NCBI GenBank assembly: GCA_003342895.1
Contig: PTFA01000010.1
Location: 8,871,286-8,935,285, forward strand
Source: Casuarius casuarius
Lineage: Eukaryota > Chordata > Aves > Casuariiformes > Casuariidae
Direction of reading: 5' to 3'
Length of the DNA stretch: 64,000 nucleotides
The notes under the pieces are model-generated. The model saw only the letters and a list, made by a program, of their open reading frames with translations, did no database searches and was not told where the DNA came from. Each line of letters starts with the position of its first letter. Positions within the stretch are counted from its first letter, which is position 1. Shown in pieces: positions 12,701 to 25,815 of this stretch. Both the position numbers and the translations under genes were made by a program.

Positions 12701-15700
12701 CTGTGGTTACCTTTTTCATACTTCAAATAAAAACTCAAGTTTTTAAGGATATATAGCACTATATTGGAAACAGTTCCACTTATGTACTGCAATCATAGTT
12801 CTATTTTGTCTGTTACATTAAATGAAGAATTTAATACTATAAAAATGTTTTTTATGTTGCCACAAATAATGTGTTAAAAACCTGGTTATCTAAGATGTGA
12901 AGGAAATCATTTAGCAGTGAAGAATTTGACCTTTTAGTGTTTCACCACCATCACCATGATTCGCAAGTGTGCTTCATAACTGAAATGAGTAAGGCTGTTA
13001 CCTCTGTTCAAAGGCATCTTCCAGAGTTATCAGGCTTGTAGAGGTTCATATAAAACTTCAGAAAACTCTGAAGTAAAATTTGAATCCCATTGCTACAATG
13101 ACTAATCAGAGATGCTTTCCTAAGCAAAGCCACACCCACATTTTGCCCAGAAAATTACTAGTTTCCTGAACATATATTTTTGATCTTGTAGCATTGATAT
13201 GTGTTTTTTCTAATATAAGTATCAGTTAGGAAGGCAAAACAACTCTTTACCTAGCACACAGATAAAAGAAAGACAGGCATTTAAGTATTAAATTGCAAGC
13301 CACTGCATTCACTTTTAATTCTCATAAAAATGAATTATGTTCTTAGAACGTGTCCAGTTGCATGGGTACTGGGTCCCACCTATATCCATGGGATTTGGAT
13401 GTAGAGGCAAGCAGAATCCTTCAGTTTGGCTAGAGTGAGTTGAGTAAAGATTAAAGAGATGCTTGTCAATGAGTATCCAAAGTCTCTCTCCATTCTGACA
13501 TAAGCTCAAGATTTACTGACTCATTTGCCAGGGTTGCCTTCTGTTGCCTGATGTTCAGAATCCTATAACCTCTGGCCTTGCACTGCTGTCTTTGGTCAAC
13601 TGACTATTTTGAAAACAGCTGCTGTTGTGACAGGTCCCAGTATACTAAATGCCCCATGTTTTAACAAATCACATAGGCCAAACAGTCAGGGATTTGAATT
13701 AGCAACTGTACTGGGAAAAGCAAAAGTATGTTTCAATCTCAGCCAAACCTGTTGTTTCATGGAAGTTTGCTTCTGATCACTTGCAAAGTATGTAAACTTA
13801 CCTTACTTTTCTTTTTGAAGCTCAAAGGGAAGATGACATTTGCTGCTTATGAAAATAAATGGAAAAATCCAACCAAGTTGAGACAGACAGTGTCTCTAGC
13901 TGACTCTCACTGAGCTCATCATGGGCACAGTAATACTTCAGAAAGGGTTGTCCCTCTTCTTTTCTTCTTGTGGGTCAAGTCAAGCACTGTACCTTCCCTT
14001 TGGGTGGCAGCGTGATCCATAATCATTACTGCATTTTGAACTGTCAATGAATACCATACCTAACCACAAAAATAGTTGTAATCCATATGGATATGCTAAA
14101 TACATATATTCTGATTGCTACAATTGACCAAACAAAAGCGGTTAATAACGGAATTATTTTGTGTCATTTGCTGGTGTAAGTCAAAATGAACTATCTAAAC
14201 TATTTTATCCTTGAGGAGCAGTACATTTGATACATGACCAGTTTCAAATGACTTAATTCAGCATCTTCATGCAATACTCACATGAAAAAAAATCCATTTT
14301 ACACATTCGTGTGAATTGAGTTGAACTTTCAAATCATTGTATCAATCTAGTAGAATGAGATAAAAGCAGACTGTCTCTGCAGTCACTTGTTCTCAGACTT
14401 GTGAGAACTGGCATTGTAATTTTAACATAGCTGTTTCAGTATCACTTAATTCTGATAAATCCAATGAATTCTCACTAATTTTAAATTTATGTCCTTGGTT
14501 TGATCAGTGTTCAGTGATACCGTTTAGATTCTTTGATAACAGGATTCCCCCAAACTGAGCATTTTTTTCCTTGTTTCCTTTAATTTGCATTTACTAAATG
14601 GAAACTTCCCATTCCTTTATCTAATAAAAAAAGAACAAACTTGTTCTTTTAATGTTGACCTGTTTTTTTTAAATTGATGCTAGGAATAGGTTTTTTCTTA
14701 ATAATCATGACATTATTCAAGTTTGTAATTACTATATGAGGATGTTGTAATACAAAGGAAAAAAGGATATGTACAGACATTCAGTTTTGCTTCTTAAAAC
14801 ACACCATGTCAAATTTTTCTGATCATCTTTCTATAAAGCTCAGATTCTTCATGAAGTGGTATGTTTTAAAAACTGTTGTATATTTTCAGTTATTATGAAA
14901 GGAATTTGGGCAAATCATGTTAGTAAGTGTTATCAGCTACTCAGCAATGTATAGTATAATATATTAGTACTATAATATTAAAAGGAAACCCACTGGCTGA
15001 CACCCCCTATTTCATATCCATCCACTCTGTTCAGAAAATTCTGGCATAAAGGTCCTTAGAATTGATTTAAATCTACTGGCAAAGGGAAAAGGCTTCTCTT
15101 CAGGCTTCATTAAAGTTTTATTTATCCATTAATAAATACTGTGCTGGTGCCACTTAAATGTCATAGGATGCTTCTAAATAAGTCATTATTTTGGTCTTTT
15201 ATGTGACAAGTAACAAAATGTATCATTGTTATATCATATTCATTTTTTTTTAACTCCCAGTGTTACTGAATGGTTAACATAGATTTGACATTTGATCTGG
15301 ACTTTGCCAGAGCAAGAAATGTACAATCTGTCCGCAAATCTCCACAGTGTCTATAATTGCTACCTCCCACAACAGAATGCTCAAAGTCAGTGGAGTCTGT
15401 ATATACTCATCCCAAAATATGACATACTGCATCCATTCACAGAATGTTCTTACACAGGCTCTTCAGGTGAACCTGAAGCTTCACTGAGCTCCAAACAGCT
15501 TGCGCAGTCAGTACACAGAAACGCTTGGTTACAAGTGGGAGGGCATTTTTCATAAAACACATTTCAGTTCTAATTCCAAGAACTCCAGTCAGTATACTAG
15601 GTACTGATAATCATAAATTCTATAGAGATACTGGTTTTATGGTCTATTGCAAGTTTGTACTTCTTTGTCCCTTCCTGCAACTACCTATTTCCTTTGCATT

Positions 15701-15900
15701 GTTTAATTGATTAACAAAATGATTCTATTTTTTTGCTAAATCTACTAAAGTAGCTGTATGCATAAAAATGTCTGCCCTTGTCAACTATGACATTTTCTCT
15801 AATACAAGATTTTTCTTCTCTCTACTAACTTTGATTCCTCCCCTTCCTCCCCACCCCCCGCCCAGGTTAAGCTATTTGCATTGAGTCTTTAAAAATTCTG
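3725..15900. other. Intronic stretch, no gene seen
   Basis: AT-rich unique sequence with few tracts: an A run near 4381-4408, T19 at 12451-12469, and one ambiguous base at 11366. Around 10120-11100 the composition is more balanced and both strands carry modest ORFs (83 aa minus at 10343-10594, 77 aa plus at 10616-10849). I could not match either to a family; an old decayed repeat or pseudogene is possible. No RNA gene or recent mobile element is visible. Confidence 0.6.
12451..12469. repeat. T19 homopolymer
   Basis: Uninterrupted T run in the intron. No clear retroposed body or target-site duplication is visible beside it. Confidence 0.9.
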
Positions 15901-15978
15901 GCCTTTGCTTTCATACTGAATATATGTGAAGGGTTTCTGCACTGTTAGGTGAAGCAACACTGTGGTGGTTTCTTGGGG

Positions 15979-16028
15979 TTTTTTTTTTGTTTTTTTTTCT
16001 TTTTTTGTTGTTTTTTTCTTTTCTTTTG
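15979..16028. repeat. T-rich homopolymer cluster
   Basis: Series of T runs of 6-10 separated by single G or C over about 50 bases. It generates low-complexity lysine-rich ORFs on the minus strand (15911-16285), which are artefacts. Confidence 0.9.
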
Positions 16029-16090
16029 ATCTGGTTTGCAAAAATGGCAGCTGGCATCCTGATATACATTTGCATGTCTGTATGTAGGTA

Positions 16091-16160
16091 CATGTGCGTG
16101 TGTGTGTATATATATATGATATTTATATATATTATATTGTGTGTACATATATAATATAAT
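16091..16160. repeat. Compound TG / TA microsatellite
   Basis: Short GTGTGTGT run followed by interrupted TATATATA and a second GTGTGTACATATATAATATAAT segment. Imperfect and probably old. Confidence 0.9.
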
Positions 16161-17309
16161 TGGAAGAATAAGGAAACTGTATTATTGCTGTGTAAAGTAA
16201 TGTCTGAAGAACAAATTTGCCCTACTGGTTTGCTTGCACTCTGTCTCCATTCAGTGATCCAACATGTGAAGAAAACTAGGTGCACACTGTAGCAGATGCA
16301 ACAATCAGTGAAACTGTATAGTAGAAAATAGGTATTGTTGTAAGTTAGTCAAGTGAATTTTCAGAATCTATTGGACTGAGAGAAGCCAGATCAGCAGATT
16401 TACAGGAGTAAGAGTTAATTTCTGAACAAGAAATGAACTTGAGAATAAAATAAAATAGCAGAAAAGTGATATCTGAATGAAATAAAATCAGTGTTGGAGG
16501 ATATTAAGCTCCCATGCTTCTTAATCATAGAGTAATGAAAGTGTTCCTAAAGACCAGGTTCTGACCTGATCTCTGTACTCACAATGTAGATCACAGATTT
16601 TTCTGTATGTGCCGAGTTTAGTGCCCGCTGTTCCATAAAGATAATTCATGAAAGTTACATTTTACCTTAAGATCACCAGCTGAGATGATTTTGTATTACT
16701 TTGCAGATAGGCATGAGAAAAGGAACTTTAAAAATTATTTTAAAATCATTTTTATTAAGTCTTAAAAGATTGAAATTGGTGAATTTCAGACTGTGTAGTC
16801 TTTTTGGATGAGTTCAGATTTTCAGTATTAACAACTAACAAGTTAATCTGGGGATTTTTTGGAAACATTGTAGCTGAGCAATCACACAACGTTTTGTATT
16901 TCTAGCAAATGAAATGCTGCATAGAACTAGATGGATTCTAGGAGTTGAAAAAAAAATACTGGGAAGTAAATAATATGAATTATACATTCCTCTACTAATT
17001 TCTGTGAGGCTTTAAATACCTTAATTGAGTATGGAATTAAGAATATGATAGGCATTCAGTATGTTACTTATATTTAGGTTACTTTTGTGTGTGTTTTTTC
17101 CTTTCTTGTTGGTTCTATGTCCTAGCATCATTAGACCATAAATTTCTCATGAGAAAAAGGACTGCTGTACAGTACATAAGGGGGAAAAAACTCATGCTGT
17201 AGTCACCTGCAATCAATGTGAAAGAAAAGTAGGACTATAGTAAGTCTCTACACTCTCCTGTGACCTTCTGGTCTAGTTGTTCAAATGGATCCTGGCAGAG
17301 TAAAATATC

Positions 17310-17350
17310 CCTGTAGGCCTGATCCTGCAAAAGTATGCTTGCATGTTTTA
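17310..17350 (+). mobile_element. MITE-like fragment
   Basis: GTAGGCCTGATCCTGCAAAA followed by GTATGCTTGCATG resembles the repeat start 'gggcctgatcctgcaaac..tatgcatg'. Confidence 0.45.
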
Positions 17351-17682
17351 TTTATTATAATTCGTCCTATTTATTTCAGCTGGCTTGAACTGTAAAATTT
17401 TGGCAGAAAAGTAATTTCAATGTCAGACAAAGGAAATATAGAAATGGCCTGGCACTCAGTTCACCATTCTACATGCTTAATGTGAAGAATGCTGCTTTCA
17501 GTTCATGTCTCAAACTACAGATGTAAACTTGGGGAGTTCCAGGAAAAGATTAGTTACGGTTTTGTATGTAGGTATGTTATAATTATAGTTAGATTGATGA
17601 ATTTTAAGGAGGGTTTGTTGTGTTTTAACATTGACAACTGAAATGCAGGCAGGTTTCTCTTTTCTGGCAGTTGCATGTGTTT

Positions 17683-17839
17683 AAAAAAAAAAAAAAAAGA
17701 AGTACCAAATGAGTCCAGTGAAAAACCTGTAGTAAAACTATTGCCAGTATAAATCTATTATTTTTTTTTTTTTTTTAATTTACTAATCTCTGTCAGGAGT
17801 GGTTTTTTTCTTTTTTTTCTTTTTTCTTTTTTCTTTTTT
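17683..17839. repeat. A16, T16 and T-rich tracts close together
   Basis: A16 at 17683-17698, T16 at 17761-17776 and an interrupted (TTTTTTC)n tract at 17803-17839. The A and T runs lie about 60 bases apart in opposite orientation and could pair as an inverted repeat in RNA or single strands. Confidence 0.85.
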
Positions 17840-18290
17840 AAACTAAACTCAAGATCTTTTAGGGGAGTGGAGGAACAGTAGGAAATGTAAGATATTTTAG
17901 GGTCAAATTCAAGCTTCTTTATTCTGGAAGGGATAAATTACATGTTCTGGAATAGTCTAACCTGCTGCACCTCAGGATTTGAAGGAGAACTTGAAGTTTC
18001 CATCAGTGTCTCATTATTCTTTCACCAATGAAAACTGAAGCAAGAATGCACAACTTGGCTATACACCACAAAAACTGCATCAGCAAATTAGTAATTATTA
18101 ACTAGAATATGATGTTTCACAAGTTCAAGGGTTGTTTAAAAATCAGACAGTGGTGATTGCATGTGTGCAGATATCATTAATGATGTTAATGTACAGAAGT
18201 AGCTTGCTGTTCGTTTTTTTGTGAGATCCTTGCTTTTGTGTTCCCTTTGGCTCATGAAACTACTTTTATTTATAACTAGACTTTCTGGAA

Positions 18291-18420
18291 TAGAAAGGAT
18301 ATAGGACTGGAATGGACTTCTTGGGTCATCAAATCCAGTCTGTAGACATAGTGTCCTTCCCAAAGTGGTCAGAGAAGTGTCATTTTGAAATACTTAAGAG
18401 TAATCCCTTTCCAATTGATG
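18291..18420 (-). mobile_element. Possible decayed CR1-type fragment, minus strand
   Basis: GGACTGGAATGGACTTCTTG followed by GGTCATCAAATCCAGTC resembles the reverse complement of the CR1 3' region ('ggaagggacct..gatcatctagtccag'). Strongly decayed; edges approximate. Confidence 0.5.
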
Positions 18421-19587
18421 GCATACGCAGCATTAGAAAACAGTCATAAACTGACTTCTACTTCCAAACCACGTTGTTTTAGGGGCCAGGCTGACTCTTG
18501 GCAGTCTGTGCTTTGTCTTAACCTGATGTGTTTTCTAGCCTAGTCCTCTGGTCACGAGGTCAAACACTTCCCACTTCTGCTTCACCGCTTTCATAGACAG
18601 TCATCGAAATCCAGTAGTGTGGTTATTACTTTCCCAGTAGTTGTTAATTCTGTTCATTGCATATATCTATAAAAACAGCACATAAAATAACACTGAAGTA
18701 TTAATTTTGTGTTATTTTGTTCTGTATCCATACAGAGCCATTAAAAAGCATGGTCACTCTGTGCTTTATCTTTGCTGAAGTTGAGAGGTTTTGCCCTTAC
18801 AGGTTTTGTCTGCTTCTGTAAATGCTCTTTTTGTGAAGTGCCTTTAATTTTATTTCATATTGTATGTGTTGTATAGTAGTAGATCCTATTTCACCTTTTA
18901 TGCAAATGGCTTTTTTATTTTTCTCAGTTTCCCATTATTGTACTTTCATTTTGAAATGTTGTGATGGCATATAATATTTTATTTTGATTTCTGTTTCCCA
19001 GCTTGTACTGATACCTGTTACAACAACATCTACTCCAGATATATATTACTACTTTTCTAAAGGTGTCTTTAAGCTCCATGTATTTTCTAAACAAGGTACT
19101 TATTCCCTATTAGTATTTTTGTCTCTGCTGTCTTGACTGAAGCAAACCGTATCCAAGAAAATCTTGTCAAATGAGTGTATTTTAGAAAAATTATTTTTAT
19201 TTAAAAGACTTAAAATTCAAGATGCAATTAAAATTCATTTTAGCTAGATCCTGAACCACTAGCATGGCTCTATTTGTATAGTGGATTTACAGCATAAACT
19301 CAGAATTTTTATAGCCTCATTATCAAAGCATTGTGTATTTTTGGCCTTAATTTATAATTTGTTTTACCTGGATTTGCCATCTCTTTGTCATGATTCAGAA
19401 ATTAAAGATAACAGATGCTTGTCAGAATATAATTTATTCTGTACTCTGTGATTTTCATTTTCAGTTAGGTGTGCTGAAGTTGCATGAATGCTGTAATAGG
19501 ACCTTAGTGTATTTTTGTATATGGAATTATTTGGAGATTCTTTTTTTTAGTTATCACTGAAGAGTTTTATGATCTTTTTTGCATGTG

Positions 19588-19628
19588 GAGCTTGATCCAG
19601 TGCCCATTTAAGTAAATGGCAAAGTTCA
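19588..19628 (+). mobile_element. MITE-like fragment
   Basis: AGCTTGATCCAGTGCCCATT then TAAGTAAATGGCAAAGTTC resembles 'cctgatccaaagcccattgaagtcaatggaaag'. Short, so tentative. Confidence 0.45.
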
Positions 19629-22235
19629 CATTTGATTTGAGTATGAATATCATTGCCTCAAAAATGTCGTCTTTATCCAGAAACATAGAATTTTAATTTT
19701 AATTTTCCCAGTTATTTTACAGGAATTCTTACTCTTTCAGTTTATCCATCTTGGGGTTTTGACTGTGGGTCATTAGACATTTTAAATAATTGAATGACTT
19801 AGGAGGAGGTTCTCTTTATGGTTACTTGTTCATACAAGATTTTGTACAAGTCATTTATGTACTCTTTTCCTTTTTTTTTTTCTTTGTGCTTTAATTTTTT
19901 TCCATTTCTGTGGTTCAGTTTTTAATGTCTACAATACTGTGCATTGTGTGCTTTAAAATAATTATTTTCGGTAGTGTTGAATACGTGATTGAACTGGGTT
20001 CTGAAAGGGTGAATTGAACAGTATTTGGAATAGAAATAGTGTTTCAGTGATCTGAAATAATATCTTGATGCAGAAATGTTTATTTCCTGTATTTTTCAGC
20101 TTTCTTTATTAGCATCTTTTCTACCAGATTTTCATGTATAATTTGTATTAAACCACTTTTCTTTATTGCAAAATTAAGCCACGGTGGGAAGGAGTGTGTA
20201 ACATATTTGGTCTAGATCCAGAACAGTAGAAAACTATTAAAAAAACTATATTTAGCATAGTGTTATCTGGTCCAATATGTGAATTTTGTAGTAAAGTTTT
20301 GTTTGAGGGAATTTTGGCTAATTGGAACGGGTATAAAGATCTGCTGGATCTGCTGCGTTAGAAACTAAAGGCTGAAATCAGTAGACATAGCATGGAAGAG
20401 ACATGAAACATCAGTCACATGCGCTGTTGCACCTCAGTTCTGCTTAGGTGAGAACTCATGTCTTACTATGCTACTTTTTATATTGAAAGTAAATTAAAAA
20501 TAGTTCTCTACTTGTGTGCTCTGAAATGGTCTTCTATTTTTGGTAGCGCTGTCCATATGTCATTAGTTTGTCTGAATTTTTATGTTTAAAAGGAAACTCT
20601 CAATGACTTTGAGTCACACCTTTGGTTATTAACGTGGTTTTAAACTTTGTGATTGATATTTAGCTGTTCCTGATTACAATTTAAAATGCAAATGATTCAT
20701 CCTTTTTAAAATCCCAATATTTTTCTGGAGCCATAAGTAATTAGTTTTACAAATTCTGAACCATGCACTAAGGCAACAATGCTAAATACTTAATGTAGCT
20801 GAAGCCAAACCTAAGAATATTAACAGATCCTGTTCTTCAATATATCCTCAACAATTTTAGTCTCCAACTTAGTGGATAAACTGCTTTTCAGAGAATATTC
20901 AAGTAGTAAATTCATGAAATTGTTTTAGGAATAAATTAAGAAGAGTGAATTAAGTCCAGGAATGATTTTTAACCTTCACCTTGCCTTCAGCACACAAACC
21001 ATGTATAAAGTAACTTAACTATTATTAACTACAGATCTGCAAATGTATTTGTTTTGGATATTTTGTTCTATTTCCTCTTTTTACAGTTTGCAAAAGCAAC
21101 TTAATTTAGTTGTATGTAGTATTCCACATGTTCAAATACACATTCATTTTCTTTTCATACCTGTTTGATCATTTGAATCACCATGGCTGTTGCATGAAAA
21201 GAATAAACACAAGCATGAGGGGCTCAGTGCAAGAAATCAGTCAAACTAGAGTATGATGCTTTTTTTAAACAGGTTGAAAGTTGATCGCTGCCATTTCTTT
21301 TTTTGAGCATGGAGATACTAATTGTGCTCTCAGTTAGTTTCCTTATAAAGTGTTGATAAAGCAGTTATTTTTCTTGCTTGTTTTTGGCTTTTGCATTTAA
21401 AGATACATTATCAAAACCAGCACTGTGCTCACATAACTGTCCTGCAACATCTGGGTACTCTCAGTACTTTTATAACTTTTTCTCATCTTAAATGAGGGAT
21501 ACATTATTTTAATTTTTGAAGAAGGGGTTTCTTTCAAATGGGTGTTAGGCGCTCATGATGATTCAAGTTACTATTTTCCATTAGTTTCAATCTTATTCAA
21601 TATCTAATATAAAAAATATTCATCATCATGTGTTTTCATGTTTTCTCCATGTTTCATAAAGAACCGGTACAAGAGCATGACTTGAGTTTACCCCCCGTTG
21701 TGTTTGACCTGATCCTTTGTGCAGCTGAAACACTTAGAAGTCGTTCATTTTTTTACTTGCTTTGTAGACATGGTTGAATGTTCTTTCACCTTGCTGATGG
21801 CTTCCATTTAGATACAAAATATTGTATTGTAGAAGCATTTTTGCTGAAACCAGGGAATAATGCAAACGTTCAGAAGTGTTTCTCTCCTTAGCTGGGTGTT
21901 GTAGAACATCTGTTCCAAGAGGTCTATGATCTTGTTTTAGTGGAAGCCTCAAAACTGCTAGTTTCTGACTTACTCAATACAAAATGGCCTTCTGAGCAAG
22001 CAACTATTTCTGACAAAGGTTTGCATTTGAACACTGAAGCATACCACTAACTCATGAAAGCCTGCAAGTAATGGTTCTTAGGAAAAAATGACATTAACGA
22101 TTAAAAAGTGGTCTAGTATGTACAGTTAGAACATGACAAGTTCAAAACAAGCAGGAAGATATTACTTCTTCACATACTTTGGAACTCCTAGCTGCCAGAT
22201 GTCGTAAATGCTAAAAAGTTAAATGTGTGGGGCTT

Positions 22236-22290
22236 GGGGGGGGGGTTGTTTGTTTGTTTGTTTGTTTTTATGTTTTGTTTGCTTGTTTTT
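22236..22290. repeat. G10 run followed by (TTTG)n
   Basis: Ten G, then about five TTTG units and a degenerate continuation (TTTTATGTTTTGTTTGC). Confidence 0.9.
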
Positions 22291-22454
22291 AAAGTGACTG
22301 GACAAATTTATGGAAGGAAATTCCATGAAGCGCTATTAAATAAAACGTATTTTGCTCTGGTTCAGGTAGTAAGATAGGTGAGTTTTGGGGGGAATTATTT
22401 CAGTGCTACTGCTGTTATACTCTTTTCTTTACTAGGTACTTGCTATTTGTCCCT

Positions 22455-22545
22455 GTTAAAGATAGATGCTGGGCTAGATGGACTTTGGTCTGACGTGTAC
22501 TGACATGTAGAGTACAGATTCTCGTTATGTTCCTGTTATGTAAAC
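22455..22545 (+). mobile_element. Decayed CR1-type LINE 3' end
   Basis: Contains ATGCTGGGCTAGATGGACTT then TGGTCTGAC and, shortly after, a tail with CGTTATGTTCCTGTTATG. This matches what I remember of CR1 3' ends in archosaurs and turtles: 'ctgggctagatgga..ttggtctgac' and a short 'TTCTTATG'-like tail repeat. 5'-truncated and mutated; no ORF. Family recalled from memory. Confidence 0.6.
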
Positions 22546-22853
22546 AAACTCTACTGATAATGAAAAGGAATTCACAGGCCTGCAGCTATTTTTAGAAAAA
22601 CAAAGTCATGTCTGGAAGAAAAGCCAAATGCACTGGTCATGTGCTGTGTCATGTGCAAGTGCTGAAGGAGGTACTTGGTTGTTTTCCATTTCTTCAAGGG
22701 GGGCAATAAGGTTGGTAGCTGCTGCTACTGCCGCCACATTTGTAGGACCTGTTTGTGGCCCATGTACCATTTGTTGTCTCAGCACTAAATATGGACATTT
22801 CTGATTTAGGTTGTTATTTTTGCATATGTACAATCAATTCTTCTGCATTTACT

Positions 22854-22869
22854 ACAACAACAACAACAA
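22854..22869. repeat. (CAA)n short tandem repeat
   Basis: Five ACA/CAA units in the intron. Confidence 0.85.
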
Positions 22870-23654
22870 AGAAGGATTTGTGGAAAGTGGTAGGATGGTA
22901 AAAACAAATTATGACTCATGGTATAATTTCAAATATTTCTGCTTTAATTGTCTCGGGACACGTGGGAGAAGCTAGCTCTTAAATCCATTATGCTTTTATG
23001 TCATGAAGTAATACGTATATGGATTTCATTCCTGTAGTACATAGATAAAAGAAGCATTTTTAAAGAAATTTTAAATTATAACCTGGTATTTAAAAGTAAA
23101 AACTTCTTGTAATATGCATACCTTCAGCACATCACATTACCCATGAGAATCAAATGTTACTTTAAAGCATTTCTGTAAACATTTTTAGGACTGAAAACAA
23201 ATAACATGATGGCAAAAGCTTATCAGTTTGACAGCCTGTTTTAGATATTGTATTTTTCCTGAAATACTATTTTTCATGAATTATAGTAAATCTTGTCTGG
23301 CAGTGCTAGTAAGACTTAATTTCAAACAAAAGATCTGTCCATCTTTATGAACCTGTGTTCAGGAATATTACTGCAAGTATTCCTATGAATTCAATAACAA
23401 ATTTTACTCCGTATATATTTTCAACAGAGGATGCAAAGCCATAGCAAGATGTTTTGATTCCTTAGAGAACAACCATGCTGAGTATTATTCCAAGCTTCCA
23501 GCCTCACCACACATCTGCATCTCTTCTTCTTCAGTCTTTGGCTGCAGGAGCAAGTAGATCTTTGGTATATTTTGTCCCTATTTAATTTCCTATTCAAGCT
23601 ATGTAGCTGTCCGGTGTTATTTTCCTAATGGAAAATAAGGAGAAATATTTTTAA

Positions 23655-23666
23655 GGGGGGGGGGGG
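23655..23666. repeat. G12 homopolymer
   Basis: Twelve G following TTTTTAA in the intron; length may be polymorphic or subject to sequencing error. Confidence 0.9.
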
Positions 23667-25414
23667 AAATCTCCAGAAGCCATTTTCAAAAATACTTTCA
23701 TTATAGTTTAGTGCCACAACTGAGAAAATATTTGTGGCTTTCTGAATTGCATAAGTTGCTTGCACAAAAGGCAGCCATGCTCAAGAGAACACATGCAGTG
23801 CTGCATAGAGCTTTCTGAAGAAAGAAAAAAAAAAATTCTTTTAAGACCACAGGAAATAGACTCAATAGCCTTGGAATATTTGTGCTCCCAAATGAAATCT
23901 TCCCCCTGAAGAGCTGTGTTCCATGCAGTTAGTCACTCCAGGCTATTCTCCTAGTCTTCTAACTCAGGACATCACACCATTTAAATGTTTCAATGTGAAG
24001 CAGCTGTGTAATACTGATGTAAGCAAGTATGCATTTGTTTGTCCGAGGAGACATGTATGCAGACTAGAATACCATCAGAGAATACATGTTAATGTTTTAG
24101 TTCCTTCTGATCTCTGTCACTGTCTGGTGTATGGGAAGGTTCAAGAATGTCAACATTATAGCTGCTTGCTACCTCTTGTGTGCCTGCCTCTCTGCCTGTG
24201 GCTACTACACAGAAAGTAAGGTCTCACAACTTTTAAAATACTATTTTCTCCTCAGTGAATATGTAGACCTGCGAAAGGAAGAACTTAACTCATATACTGC
24301 ACAGCAGTCACTGTTCTTCTGACTCACGTTGATCTGGGGAAAGTAAGACAGCTGACCTTCCTGTTTCTGTTCCTTCACACCTGCTCGAAAAGAAAAAAGT
24401 AAACAAACTGAGGGAAATAGTGTAGTGTTTTCTTTGTTTTTATGAATGTCCTTCATTTTTAGTCACTTTAGAGGTTACATATAGCTAGGTAGGAAATTTA
24501 CAGACAGAAATGTGATTTTTTTTTTTTTTCCCCTTCCCTCCATGCTGATGGTGTCCTTTTAAACTGTCTAGAAACTGACCCAGGCTAAACTCCATAAAAG
24601 TAAAAAACAAAATATTATTTGCAAATGTGTCATAAAAATTCTAATAATCAAAGCAGTTAATTGGTCACTAATGTATTTCAAACCAAGATCCGTTTGCAAT
24701 TATTTGTTGTTTACAAAGATCAGGAAACTTTTTGCTCTGCTTCATATTTTTTAAAACACATGCAGTGTTCAGGCTTCTACGTAATCTGTAGATGTCTTTT
24801 GCCTTTTGTTCAAAACCACACACTGTCAACTCTTAAGATCATACAAATGTTAGGAAGTTTTATGGAATGGAGATATACAAAGTTATTCTGTTGTCCAGTT
24901 CCAGTATTTTTATTGTCAATGGTAGGGATTGAAAGTTGTTTATAAACCTCATAGTTCAGTAATTTACTTCCTGTTCACTGTTACTGAGTGCATCATAAAA
25001 TGTTCAATATGTTATGCATATATATAGCAGGCAAAAGCACAAATATTGTCTATTGTTTATATACTTCTAAAATTTTTATGGCTATTAGCTATGCAGAGAA
25101 AAAGAAAATAGTTCTTGTACTTGGCATACGTGGAAGTAAGCAAGCCACCACAGAAAGTTTTCTACAAATTGAATCTGTTCATGCTGAATATGTTGTTTAA
25201 AGAACTTTTCTAAATGACAAAAATTTACTTCATGAAGGAAATACCTAGAGTAAGCATTTGTTTTTTATTTTTTTAATGGTCGTAGTTCTTAAACTACTAC
25301 CCTTATAGCCAGCCATCAAATTTAAGTTTTTCCTATTTATATTGACATTCATCATCTTTCCGGAAAATTTACTGCTTGTTTTCTGACAACTAAGTGAGTT
25401 ATATTAAGCGGTTG

Positions 25415-25485
25415 AATTTTGTCCTGATACATGTACACAGCTCTCATTGACTCCAAAGGACATATTTTGGCCTACAGGGGAAAGA
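25415..25485 (+). mobile_element. MITE-like fragment
   Basis: GAATTTTGTCCTGATACATG then CTCATTGACTCCAAAGGAC and TTTTGGCCT; resembles a core around 'cattgacttcaatggg' flanked by decayed arms. Confidence 0.35.
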
Positions 25486-25784
25486 AATTAGCTTTTGTGT
25501 CAAGACTTTGAGTAATCATTTGAATGAAAGACTTGTATTTATTCCATCCGTATTTCCCTGACAGACAAAACTCTCATCACAAATGCACTCCCATCTGGTT
25601 TTAAGTGACAGAAGCTGGGAGCAAAGATAAAACCATTGTTAGTGAAATTCACTGTACCACTGTGTGTTCCCATATGATTTGTGCAGCTGTGCCTCATAAC
25701 CTTTAGTAGAGAGCATAACTAAACACTGCATTTCTCTGACTAATATTTACCAAAATGTAAGTGCACATTTCAGAACATCCGAAG

Positions 25785-25815
25785 GTTTTTTTGTTTGTTT
25801 GGTTTGGTTTTGGTA
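25785..25815. repeat. Degenerate (TTTG)/(GGTTT) tract
   Basis: TTTTTTTGTTTGTTT followed by GGTTTGGTTTTGG; low-complexity T/G tract. Confidence 0.8.

Noticed and set aside
15911..16285. ORF of 124 aa on the minus strand
   Set aside because: Its middle is lysine- and Ile/Tyr/His-rich because it reads through T-rich and TG/TA microsatellite tracts; a low-complexity artefact.
12451..17839. Long A or T runs as possible tails of processed pseudogenes or SINEs
   Set aside because: No recognisable retroposed body or flanking target-site duplication beside the runs at 12451, 17683 or 17761.
23923..24322. ORFs of 98 and 63 aa, Cys-rich in part
   Set aside because: The cysteines are not spaced as in zinc fingers or other known domains; overlapping frames on both strands are equally open.
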